Origin: Entoloma clypeatum
Taxonomy: Eukaryota > Basidiomycota > Agaricomycetes > Agaricales > Entolomataceae
Assembly: GCA_963565915.1 (NCBI GenBank)
Contig: OY751487.1
Location: 1,984,001 to 2,048,000 of the forward strand
Direction: 5' to 3'
DNA: 64,000 bases
Positions 1-9,571 of this stretch are shown here, piece after piece. The position numbers and the translations under genes were made by a program. Within the stretch, counting starts at the first letter, position 1; every line of letters begins with the position of its first letter. The notes beneath the pieces are model-generated. The model did not search any database, was not told the DNA's origin, and saw nothing but the letters and a program-made list of their open reading frames with translations.

Positions 1-507
1 TTGCCGTATTGAAGAGTGAACGTCCTTTTTGCAATAGTCGAGCACCATGAATTCTGGTCATGCGCGTTGGGCTATCCCGAGTATTTGTTTGAAGGACGCA
101 CACATACTCACGTTAAGATACAAGGATACACCGACAACCGGTAATAGCCACAGAATTTGATAGAACCGCTCAATATTGTGATGGAACCAACGTTGTTGGT
201 TTGGAACCAGAGGAGAGAGCAGTAGATCGAACGTGAATATAGAGATGAGGGAGAGGGAGTTGAGGAGTAACGATTTGTATACGTTGGCACGAATCTCGGC
301 GTCCCTGTGGTGCTGTTGATGAGGAGCTGCGAGGAGAATGAATTCTGCTCACCTGGCGACGGTGGATATCACGACGTTCCAACGAAAAGCATCGTAGAGC
401 CCTTGCCAAGCCCACCTCAGTTGAAGGAAGAATGAATCTCGAAGAGTAAGAAAGGACGGGTAAGAAGAGCGCGGGGAGACTTTTGGATGGAAATAGGAAT
501 GAGCCAT
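1..507 (-). CDS. EI24-family (etoposide-induced 2.4-like) membrane protein, 3'-truncated by window edge
   Basis: The gene reads leftward and runs off the window. Three exons can be spliced: 507-353 (start MAHSYFHPKV), 304-112 and 53-1, with GT-AG introns 352-305 and 111-54. Joined, they give a hydrophobic protein with R-A-N-V-Y-K-S-L-L-L-N-S, a membrane segment (ISIFTFDLLLSPLV), a second one ending LPVVGVSLYLN, and then SWCSTIAKR. This matches the EI24 family pattern (R-x-N-V-x-x-S-x-L-L-N-G, W-V-L-P, L-N-S-I-W-C-Q-D-I-A). Family members are ER multi-pass proteins linked in animals to autophagy and to p53-induced death; the fungal role is poorly known. The C-terminal half lies outside the window. 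The family call is fairly secure; the function in this organism is inferred. Confidence 0.75.
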
Positions 508-591
508 GACGATGTCACGTGGTATTCGCGATAAATTAATTATATTACAGCAGATGAACATAAGAATATATAACTGGCTGATGGTGGTACT

Positions 592-1859
592 TCATGACCT
601 CTTGGTTGGCTGCGAACCACATTTCAGCAACACATACCGACTTGACCTCTGTTGTCTCACCTTCTTCCTCGACGACGTTGCTTTCGCCACGGGTTCCTTA
701 GCAGCAGGCTTAGCTTTGGCAGCCGTCTTCTTGACAGACGTCTTCTTCGCTGCAACTTTGGCCTTTGCAAGCGCCGTAGTACTCGTCAGAGCCTATGAAC
801 ATGAGCAACGTCATTAGGAGCAGTCGTGAATCCCACCTTCTTTGCCGTTGTCCTCCTAGCCGTGGAGGTTGTCTTTTTGGATGGGGCAGTCTTTGTTTTG
901 CCCGCAAGCACCTTCTTGGGTGGTGCAGCCGCTTTCTTGGACGTCGCTGATGCTGGTTTCGCTTTAACGGCGGCCTTCTTTACGTTGGACACTGCATGTG
1001 CCTTCGTTTTCAGCGCTGTCGCAGTCCTGGAGGTCCCTGGCCGTGTGGAACTCTTGCTTGTAGAGGCTTTCGTTTTCGTCGCGGTTGGCTTCACGGCAGC
1101 CTTCGTTGAGCTCGGTTTCGCTGAAGGTTTAGTGGAATTAGTCTTCACGGCTGGTTTGGCCTTGGAACTGGGTTTGTTCTGCGAGAGCGAATCATGGAAA
1201 AGTGAGACGAGGCGAGGTCATGGCGCTGACAGCTAACCTCCTTCGTGGACGTTTCAGGCGCCTTGTTCTTGGGAGAAAGTTTGACGCGGCCGGAGGGTCC
1301 TGATCTCATGTGAGTTCCAAGGTACCTTCGCAGCGAGGGGTCCTAAAATCACCTTTCGGCAAGTGAAACACACCCTTTTCACTTCCTGTTGCAAGTGCCT
1401 TGGATAATTGCGTGTTCTGCGCAGCGCCAATATCTAATTTATATGTTGTCTCTACAAATCTAGGCGTTCCATCAGAGAAGTGAATTAGAAGGCATGGCGA
1501 TAACTACTTCTTGATTTGCGGACGGGAAACACCCTGGCGAGCATCTTGAGGATGGGCGGCGATACATTCCTAACCAAATTTTGTTCAGTATAGGGAACGA
1601 ATAAGAGAAGAACAAGTATCGAGGTAGAAATTTGAAAAGAAAAAGCCTTACAACCCTCGAAGAAGCTCGATGGCGCGCAGAAGTAGCGTTATCCACATCA
1701 AACGAAACATGAGTGCAAAGTATAGAACAAGAGTGATAAGATGAATTTTACAAAGTGGGTGCGAACCTTGATCATATCTACCCATGTTGGATGGGACGGC
1801 GCGGGCCTGGCAGTCTTCTTTGCAGCGCCTTTCGCAGCGGTAGGCTTCTTGGCGGACAT
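592..1859 (-). CDS. Linker histone H1
   Basis: Seven exons can be joined in frame: 1859-1767, 1569-1508, 1459-1353, 1299-1238, 1178-837, 792-661 and 609-592, giving 271 residues. The start MSAKKPTAAKGAAKK is followed by an H15 winged-helix globular domain at about residues 24-98. It contains P-T-W-V-D-M-I-K, the helix R-Q-G-V-S-R-P-Q-I-K-K-F-V, and a glycine-rich end G-V-F-H-L-P-K-G-P-S-G-R-V-K-L. The rest is a 160-residue Lys/Ala/Thr/Ser tail ending in PTKRS. It should bind linker DNA at the nucleosome dyad and compact chromatin. The intron density contrasts with intronless metazoan H1 genes but is normal for basidiomycetes. A TATA element lies upstream. Every exon junction keeps phase, so the model is strong. 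Confidence 0.93.
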
Positions 1860-1990
1860 TCCAAGTCGGTTGCGGATATCGAAGTCGGTTGTCGGATGGG
1901 CGAGGGCGAGGGCGATGGAAGCCTGTGATGCTGGAGCGGGTAAGAAGACGGGGAGGCGGGTCAGAAAGGGGTGTGATCAAACAAGCTATG

Positions 1991-2000
1991 ATTTATATAA
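1991..2000 (-). promoter_or_regulatory. TATA-like element upstream of histone H1
   Basis: On the minus strand this reads TTATATAAAT, about 130 bp upstream of the H1 start codon. Its position and match to the TATA consensus fit a core promoter for a highly, probably cell-cycle, expressed histone gene. The transcription start is not visible from sequence. Confidence 0.45.
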
Positions 2001-2256
2001 ACACGATCGCGTCACGTCACATGATCATGCGCGTCTCGATCAACAAACAAATTCACTGGAAAGGAGACATATGTACAGGCACCGCTACTTCCTCCCCCGG
2101 TAAATCGTAGCAGAGACAGTGTTCAGGGTAAAAGAATAGAGACAAAACTACAAAAAAGAAAGCTTTCTCGTCGTTGTGAGATTGAATCTGGGTTCTCACG
2201 TGTCCATGTTGCCATTTTTGGTCCCAATAAATTCTGCCAAATAACTCCTTTCTAGT

Positions 2257-2868
2257 ATGTCCATAACACCAGCATTAAGAGCTTCAGCGAGGTCGGCATA
2301 CAGAGACCTTTATCGAGCATCAAGTTCCACTTTTACTGGTAAGCAGCAAAGACTAATGCCTCTGCCCAACCTCATTTTCAAAAATTTGCAGGCGACGAGC
2401 ATGTTCTTCATGGTCAGGTTCTATGTCAAATTGAATGTCCCAGTCTTGTTGAAGCTGTGACTTTTAGCCTTCCGAATGAAGATGCGAAATGACGCCGTCG
2501 CTGCGAGAGCAATCACCGATGCCGAAACTTACGCGCAACAGAACAAGCTAGGGGTAGACATCGCTGCGTTTCTAAGGAGAAATGTAGTTCAAGGTGTGAA
2601 GGTTTCGAATGCGGAAAACGATGACATGTTCAGTAAGTCGTCGTAAAATCAATGTCTGATCAAGCTCCTGATTGTGCTTTGATTGCAAGATTTGCGAATA
2701 ACGATGCACACAGAACTAGGAAATAATGATTCGATCAAACCCCCCCCTTTGGTGGAGGAGTCGAGTCGTAGGATGCGCAAACGAGAGAAGAATGCCCAAA
2801 CGCAGCCTACGTACGTCTCTACCGTTGTCCATCTCATGCCATTCTCAACGCACAGAGCTAATTTGTAG
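2257..2868 (+). CDS. MZM1: MZM1/LYRM7-like complex III assembly factor (LYR protein)
   Basis: Exons 2257-2338, 2392-2412, 2468-2632, 2690-2810 and 2856-2868 give a 133-residue protein. It begins MSITPALRASARSAYRDLYR, with the L-Y-R tripeptide at residues 18-20. It continues with the family pattern G-D-E-H-V-L...R-x-K-M-R, then I-A-A-F-L-R-R-N-V-V-Q-G. Mzm1/LYRM7 is a mitochondrial matrix chaperone that binds the Rieske iron-sulfur subunit before it is inserted into complex III. The last intron (2811-2855) is 45 nt, a multiple of three, so retaining it would keep the frame and use the same stop. The gene is divergent from H1 (397 bp apart). Its last exon overlaps the next gene in another frame. 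Confidence 0.85.
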
Positions 2869-3462
2869 CTCTGCTACAGATGTTGCTCTGCACAATAATT
2901 TCATTTCCATATATTTTTCCAAGCTCAAAAAAGCTCATAGGGAACGCATCATACCTGAGGTTCGAGAGGGTGATTTGGAGGAAAGTTTTGTCCGCGGTAT
3001 GTTTCCCTCTACAGGTTTTGTATATATAAGGACGTATTTTCCTCATCTTTATCCTTACAGGAAGTGGCCCAGTATGTTACAATACTGTTTTCATCTATAG
3101 GGACATTAATATCATTCCTTGTAATAGGGCGGCCAATCAATCAACAAAACTGAGAACAATGTTCAGCTTCTTCACAAGCCTACTGGCATTCGCGTGTCCT
3201 GCCAGGAGACACGATCACTGGCTCTGAACCGACGCCTGGCACGGAGACTTCTCCTGGAGAAGGTTTTCTTCGTGCCCTTGTGGCTCTGCCCTTCACTAAC
3301 AAGCAATATGAATAGTTGGACAAGATGATGAACCCCGGACTGTCTAAGAAAGACTTCCAAAGGGCTAAGCAGCGTGAACGTGAACGTCGACGCAGGAAGA
3401 AGGCTAAAAGGAAAGCATCGGAGAGAGAAAACGAGGATAGCCAGGATCCGTCGATAAACTGA
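2792..3462 (+). CDS. Mitochondrial GGQ peptide-release-factor-like protein (MTRFR/C12orf65 family)
   Basis: Exons about 2792-2996, 3061-3071, 3128-3262 and 3316-3462 give about 165 residues. The core is L-E-E-S-F-V-R-G-S-G-P-G-G-Q-S-I-N-K-T, then a long basic C-terminus rich in K and R. This is the codon-independent release factor family that rescues stalled mitochondrial ribosomes: the GGQ loop hydrolyses peptidyl-tRNA and the basic tail docks in the small subunit. Codon-recognition domains are absent, as expected. Exon 2 is an 11-nt microexon encoding part of the SGP before GGQ. The start is uncertain: no in-frame ATG lies between the MZM1 stop and the core, so I chose the ATG at 2792 inside the last MZM1 exon region (+1 frame). 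It begins MPKRSLRTSLPLSISCHSQR, which resembles a mitochondrial presequence. Another in-frame ATG lies at 2726. Confidence 0.8.
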
Positions 3463-3636
3463 GGTCATACTCTATTATGTATGTGACGACGTCGCAACCA
3501 TTGAATAAAACACGCCTGTCTAGTAGAACAACTTAACTACTACAACATATCCCAGGGGGTTGCAGTCACAGTGTGGTGCTAGTTGACAACTCAGTCACTG
3601 TCGCAAGCGCAGTTCTCAATCTGATCTTTGACCACC

Positions 3637-5612
3637 ATGTCTGGAGGACTTTACTCCCTCGCGACGATAATCAAACGGTTTGTCGTTGGACTCCGTTCCT
3701 GTTCTCGATACATCTAAAACCAAGTTTGCAGCCTTGAAGCAGCAACGTCGCGAATTGAGGATGTTGCTCATCTTTATGCACCCACTACTGCTGGATCCTC
3801 TGAACGAAAAGAGATAGCAAGCACCTCATCGTCAACCCCATCCGCCCCTCTACCACCTCCTCCACCTCCTCCACCTACAGCTCCGTCGACGACAGAGATT
3901 TCCGGAGACCCCAAAATTGCCACCGCATTTGACGAAGCTATCATTGATGGAAAGCTGAAACCGTTCATCGAATTTACCAAATCTATCGCTGGGCAGTCGG
4001 TAATCGACATCGTAAGTCTAGTAAATTCACATCTTTCCCAGACGACACCTGTCCAAATGGACAGTATTTGGCTCGTAATTGAAGTGGCTGATTTGATTCT
4101 TCGGTTAGGTTGACCTGCTTGAGAAACAGTTCCGCGACCTACGCGATTTCATTCACATTAGCGCGTCTTGTCAGAAGCCCGATCAGAAAACAATAGAGGA
4201 ACTCCTTACACCATTACAAGCTGGTATTGAGGCCACGATGCGCGCGAAGGAGGCGAGCAGAAAAGATCGCGACTGGTTCACCCATATCTCGTTTGTCGGT
4301 GAAGCCGCTGCCAGTGTTGGCTGGGTTGCTAGCGTGAATACCGTCCCGTCCGTTTGCTCGGTATAGCCTTGACACACTGCACACAGCCAAAACCCGCGTC
4401 ACATCTCAGCGAGGTCAAGGATTCAGTCATGTATTATGGAAATAAGGTCATGCAGGAGTTCAAGGCCAAGTAAGTTTTGAGGGGCCAGTCGAGGTGTTGC
4501 ACACTCATGAATATTCAGGGATACACGACATGTGGAATGGGTCAAAACATTTCTTGCTGTTCTGGAAGAATTGCGTAAATACGTGTCGGAGTACCATGCC
4601 ACTGGGCTTACATGGAACCCCAAGGTATGTGGTCGCCGCCACTTTGCGCAAGAAACGAAAGAGTTATGGATTACTTTTCGAAAGGGGATGACTGTAGATG
4701 CCTACAAATCGGGGGGTGCTGTTGCGCCACCGCCGCCTCCGCCTCCACCTCCTGCCGTTATACCCGCAGCTGGCACTGGAGGGCCTGCCGCCGTGTTCGC
4801 CCAGCTCAATCGGGGAGAAGAGGTAACCAAGGGGCTGCGTAAAGTCGATAAAAGTGAGATGACGCATAAGAATCCTGCTTTGAGAGCCAATGGTCCTGTG
4901 CCCAGTTCATCAGGAGGTGCAGGTCGGTTCCACTATCATCCATCCAGGGGTCAGTTGAATCTCAAAACACATTAGGTCCCAAGAAGCCCATCAGACCTTC
5001 CAAGCCTCAAGCTCTGGCGGGCAAGAAACCTGCCAAATTTGCATTGGAGGGAAACAAATGGGCGATTGTATGAGTATTTTACGTCCCGCAATACACCTCT
5101 CATATTCCACCACAGGAATACCAGGAAAACGAACGATCTCTTACTGTCGAAAACACTGAACTCAATCAAGCGATCAACCTTTACGGATGTAAAAACTGTA
5201 CTGTCGTCATCAAGGGTAAAGTCAATGCTGTAACTATTGGTAAATATTCCGGTCTTCTGTTCAAACGACTTCACCTTACAAATGCCTTTCAGTCAACTGC
5301 CAAAGCACGTCCGTGCTAGTCGAGTCCGTTGTGTCGTCAATATCGGTAACTCGTGCACCTTCGCTCGTGCTGCAAATTACAGGATCGGCGCCGATGATCC
5401 AACTGGATTCAACCGACTCCGGCCAGATATACTTGTCAAAGGACAGCCTTGGAATTGAGATCACGACTGCGAAGTGCAGCTCAATCAACGTGAGTCTACC
5501 GGTGGAGGGCGAAGAAGACGGGGTATTTGAGGAGCAGGCGGTGCCTGAGATGCTTAAGACGGTGGTGAAGGACGGCAAGTTGGTGACCACCGTGGTGGAA
5601 CACGTCGGATGA
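3637..5612 (+). CDS. Adenylyl cyclase-associated protein (CAP/Srv2)
   Basis: The protein starts MSGGLYSLATIIKRLEAATS, the CAP N-terminal helix that binds adenylyl cyclase. A helical folded domain follows (D-W-F-T-H-I-S-F, E-A-A-A-S-V-G-W-V). There are two polyproline stretches, one early at about residue 55 and a P9 run before the WH2-like region (H-K-N-P-A-L-R). The C-terminal beta-helix CARP domain includes N-K-W-A-I-E-Y, L-Y-G-C-K-N-C-T-V-V-I-K-G-K and S-S-I-N-V-S-L-P. CAP recycles cofilin-bound ADP-actin and links Ras/cAMP signalling to actin. The gene contains many short introns, for example within codon 14 (AAA CG|C). The prolines are probable profilin or SH3 binding sites. The end is the TGA at 5610-5612. 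Confidence 0.93.
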
Positions 5613-5739
5613 ATAGATCCGCTGGGGAATACAAAGATAATATCTATGTCGTAAGTACTTTTATAAAGAAACGGATCACTCAAACCGGGATACTCAAGTA
5701 TGTAGTCTTGTAACTACTGTATGTTCGGACGGATCAATA

Positions 5740-6040
5740 GGCCGTTTCACACCATCCAACTTTTTGTCAACTTTCGATCAACTTGATGCCCAACTTTACA
5801 CCCAACTTTTTCAAAGATCGGAGGCAAAACAAACAGATCTACAAACTATGGTGAGCTTGAGGACAGATCGGACGGCCCCAGCCAATGAGGAAATAAATTT
5901 CTGGTTGTAAACTGGAGGAATCGAAGTGTCATTGACGCTGTGGGGTCAAAAAATGGGCAAACTAGCGTTGTGAAGTTGGCGGAAAGTTGGCGGAAAATTT
6001 GATCAAAAGTTGATCAAAAGTTGGGCGGTGTGAAACGCCC
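5740..6040. mobile_element. MITE (non-autonomous, Tc1/mariner-like) with ~40 bp terminal inverted repeats and TA duplication
   Basis: The left end (5740 on) reads GGCCGTTTCACACCATCCAA and the right end, reverse complemented, reads GGGCGTTTCACACCGCCCAA. Similarity continues for about 40 bp through repeats of a TTTTGATCAACTT-type unit. The element is 301 bp, has no coding capacity and is directly flanked by TA at 5738-5739 and 6041-6042. That is the target duplication of Tc1/mariner-type transposases. It lies in the spacer between CAP and the PhoD-like gene. The termini still match well, so the insertion is probably fairly recent. The mobilising transposase is not in this window. Confidence 0.82.
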
Positions 6041-6097
6041 TAATGAAATCAGGGTTGCATCATAGACCTCAAACCAGAGTCCTACTTGACCATCATC

Positions 6098-9000
6098 ATG
6101 GACGGCATTACAGGATGGCATGCCCATCGTCGGGCTAAGAAGGTACAGACCGTTTGAAACTCGTTATTACTCACTCAGCATACTCAGGAGGATGAGTTGT
6201 CGACCAGGCGCTCAGACATGGACGACATCGGTCCCATGCAGGAGAACTTCATAGGCGGGCTTCGCGTTCAAGCACCACCCCGTTCACCAAAACCCCCAGA
6301 TCTTCCACCCAAGGACGGGCACTATCGACCCCATCCAGACTACGATGGTTCCCCTAGTCCGTCAACGATTACCTCGACAGAACTTGCGCACATGACCGCG
6401 GTCGAGAGGTCGCAGATGCTCAGAATCGCGCGAATGGAACCCCATCTGCAGGTTTGTCCTTCTATTCCTGAATCCTCTGTGAGCTTTACTTTAAACATTT
6501 GCATGTAGTTTATGGTCGGACCATTGTTACGGTACTTCTTCTCTCTTCTGACGGTTCAGGAGCACGACCTCAGCTATCACTAGTTATGACACAGTCGATG
6601 AACGAGGTATCTGGCATGGCGCCGCCCTCGTAGTCACTGCCGATTCTGGATCCATCTATGAACCGCATCCTATCCTGACCTACGAATGGGATCCTCGTCA
6701 AGATACCAATCATCGTCATCCCCAGTCCACCACTTCTTTTGACCTTGGCCCCCATCCTGCTGATCCACACTCTACTATCTTACCCGTCACCTCCACGTCC
6801 ACCTTCACAATCAACGCCCCAGTTTGGGAAAAACCCTGTCGAGAAATAGTGCCTGGTCAGGAAATATACGTATACCCCGGACATGGCGGGTAAAGACTCC
6901 TTTCTAACTTTTCCATATGCTCCTTGCTAGAGCCTATATTAGGACATTCACGTTCTGGAGGTTTTTGATTCAGATACCGCTCGGCCCTCACGAAATGGCT
7001 GTCACGTACCATATTAACTCTGGCCAGCGGCTTGTGTTCTTCATCCCAGGTCGCAATCAGAATATGAGATGGGCAGCACACTCCGTACGTCCACATATTA
7101 TACGGTAGATTCATATCTTGGCTGAGGTTGGAACCAAGTGCAACGGGTTTTCAGCCGGTGTCAACCCAGATGACTTCCGTGGACCAGGATTTAAGTCAGG
7201 CTATGACCCTGTCTGGATTGACTTACTTAGTAAACATGCGGAGACGCCCTTCCACGCCCTTGTCGGCGGTGGAGACCAGCTATACTGCGATAGGTTTGTT
7301 GCTAGTTGCCACTGTTATCAGGTTTCGCAAGATAGAGCGTTTTTTTTTTTCAACAGCCTCATGAGAGAACGTGAGTTGCAAGCTTGGGTCACAATGAAGC
7401 CTGAAGAGAGGAAAGTTCATCCGTTAACGGACGAGATCGCGGCTACCATCGACCGGTTCTTCTTCAACCATTATTGCCAGGCCTTTAGGAGGGGTGCGTT
7501 CGCCAGAGCGAATAGTTCTATGTAATGCGTCCATCTCTCTCTCCGTCATCCCATTCTCACGTCATCTTTCTTTCGCTTCAACGGCTCAGACCGATGATGA
7601 ATATGTGCGGTAAGTGCAAAGTTTCACCCAGAGGATGAACAGGATATTTACTTGTTTCTTGAAAGACGATCATGGTGAGCTTTTTGCCTAGTAAGTAGTC
7701 TTGTTCCCTGATTGACATTTCACCCGTTACAGACTTGGTAAACTTGTTTATCTTTTCTAGCCACACTTTGCTGACGTGTATCATATATTGGAGATTGATG
7801 GTTTTGGAAGTTGTCAGTTTTCTATCCTCGATGGTGTATGGTGTGCATTGAATACGCTTTTTCTAGACCCTGAAGACATGCAAATTGCACCTGTGTTCCA
7901 AACGTGATGCCTTTCATTTCAACATACGCTATTTATCTATTTATCTGGATTATTTTGCCTCACAGGATTGGTGTCCGGGGATATTTTTACTTCCTACTTT
8001 TTCAGTGCTTCATCAATCGTAACTGCACCTGCTCTTTCAGTCAGCCGTTGGCTGACTTTTTCCTTAGCTTACGTAGACGGGTACTTCGACGAGCCAGGAC
8101 GGCATGTCAGCAAGTCAGTGATCATCGGCGAGGATGGCCCATACGTACAATGTCGGTCGCACTCCTTTTTATCATACCTTGGACCACAATGTTCTATCCT
8201 TCTCCTCGATTGCAGGTTAGTTCCCAACTCGATCTTTCCTGCGATGCAGAACACAATTAATGAGTCTAACAGAGCCGAGCGAAAGAAAGAACAAGTTTGC
8301 AGCCCGGGCCAATATCAAAAGATATTCGGGAGATTATCCCAGCTACCGCCAAATGTCGAACACGTTGTCGTACAGATCGGTACGTTTCTTACCTTCATCT
8401 GTATCATCTAACCCGTCGTTGGCTGAAAACAGGAATACCGATCGCTTATCCCCGAATGGTGTTTTTGGAGACGGCACTTGAATCTAAATTCAACCCTCTA
8501 GTTGCACTTGGAAAGTCAGGATCGCTGGGCCTCTCGGGGTTTGTGAACAAGTTCAACGCTGACGCGGAACTGTTGGATGACCTAGTGAGTTTCTGACTGA
8601 TCACAGGAAAGTTGAAGTTTGACGAGGCTTGTATCTACAGAACGATCACTGGACAGCTCGATCACACAAAGTCAGTCCGTGTGCTGCATATTTTACTCGC
8701 TCTCGTTTATTCGTTCTCTTTAGTTGGAACGTAACTGGTTTATAGAACAGCTGCAGTTGCTTGCAAAAGCGCAACGGATACGTGTAACCTTCTTGTCTGG
8801 TGACGTGCATTGTGCATCAGTGGGGGTTTTGAAAACCCTGAAAGCAAAGAATAAGCCGGAAATACCGCCTGGTACCGACCACCGCTACATGATCAACGTG
8901 GTGACCAGTACGTCTCAGACCATTAACTTCGCCTTTCTTTAACCCACACTTCCCAGGTGCCATAGTGAATACACCTCCGTAAATCTTGTTACCCCATTGT

Positions 9001-9435
9001 TCGACCGGATCACCGCTGATGTCTCATTTTAGACCTAACCCTGTAATATCCATGGTGTCCTCGTTGGCTACAAAAGTACACAGGACAATGCACCAGGTTG
9101 AGACGGACGAAACAATGGTGTGCTACCACGATAGCTGACCGGCTTGATCACAATTGATGACCTCCATGACCAGTTACCCATCTTTCAAACGGATCCTGAT
9201 GGTTCTGCACGGAAGCAAAAATTCATTATGGGACGACGTAATTGGTGTCAAGTGAAGTGGGATCCGAAGAGTGGTGAATTAGTCTTTGACATTCGAGTGG
9301 AGAAAAAGACGGGTTTGGGAGAGACTGTCGGGTATGCTACTTCCTTCTCTGTGCAAAGGATTGTCTCATTCAGGCTGTTCCTCATCAAGGTATGCTGCCA
9401 GGGCACCACCTCCCACATGGCTAAGGGGCCAGTAA
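6098..9435 (+). CDS. PhoD-like phosphatase domain protein
   Basis: A multi-exon gene starting MDGITGWHAHRRAKK. After a short disordered N-terminus comes a beta-rich domain beginning F-M-V-G-P-L-L-R-Y-D-T-V. The phosphatase core has I-P-G-R-N-Q-N-M-R-W-A-A-H-S-C-N-G-F-S, A-L-V-G-G-G-D-Q-L-Y-C-D, the metal-site block N-M-C-D-D-H-D-L-I-D-G-F-G-S-Y-P, and V-T-F-L-S-G-D-V-H-C-A. The Asp/His pattern is that of PhoD metallophosphatases, here the fungal variant often annotated PhoD-like phosphatase (YGR266W type). The substrate is unknown; an intracellular, possibly membrane-associated, role is inferred. The final exon begins after the AG at 9390 and gives A-R-A-P-P-P-T-W-L-R-G-Q-stop, a typical family ending. 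One intron contains a run of T near 7340. Confidence 0.85.
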
Positions 9436-9571
9436 AATGGACGTCAAACCTTACTGTCAATAAATTAATTCGCGGTTCTTGGTACTTTATATGTAAATAT
9501 ACCCGTCTTGCAGAGACAGAAATACATCCCATTAGAGTATACAACTATTATATAGACAAGTCAAAGTACCA

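Noticed and set aside
826..1236. 136-codon plus-strand frame rich in Ala, Val and Phe
   Set aside because: It is the complement of the histone H1 Lys/Ala tail, which explains its composition.
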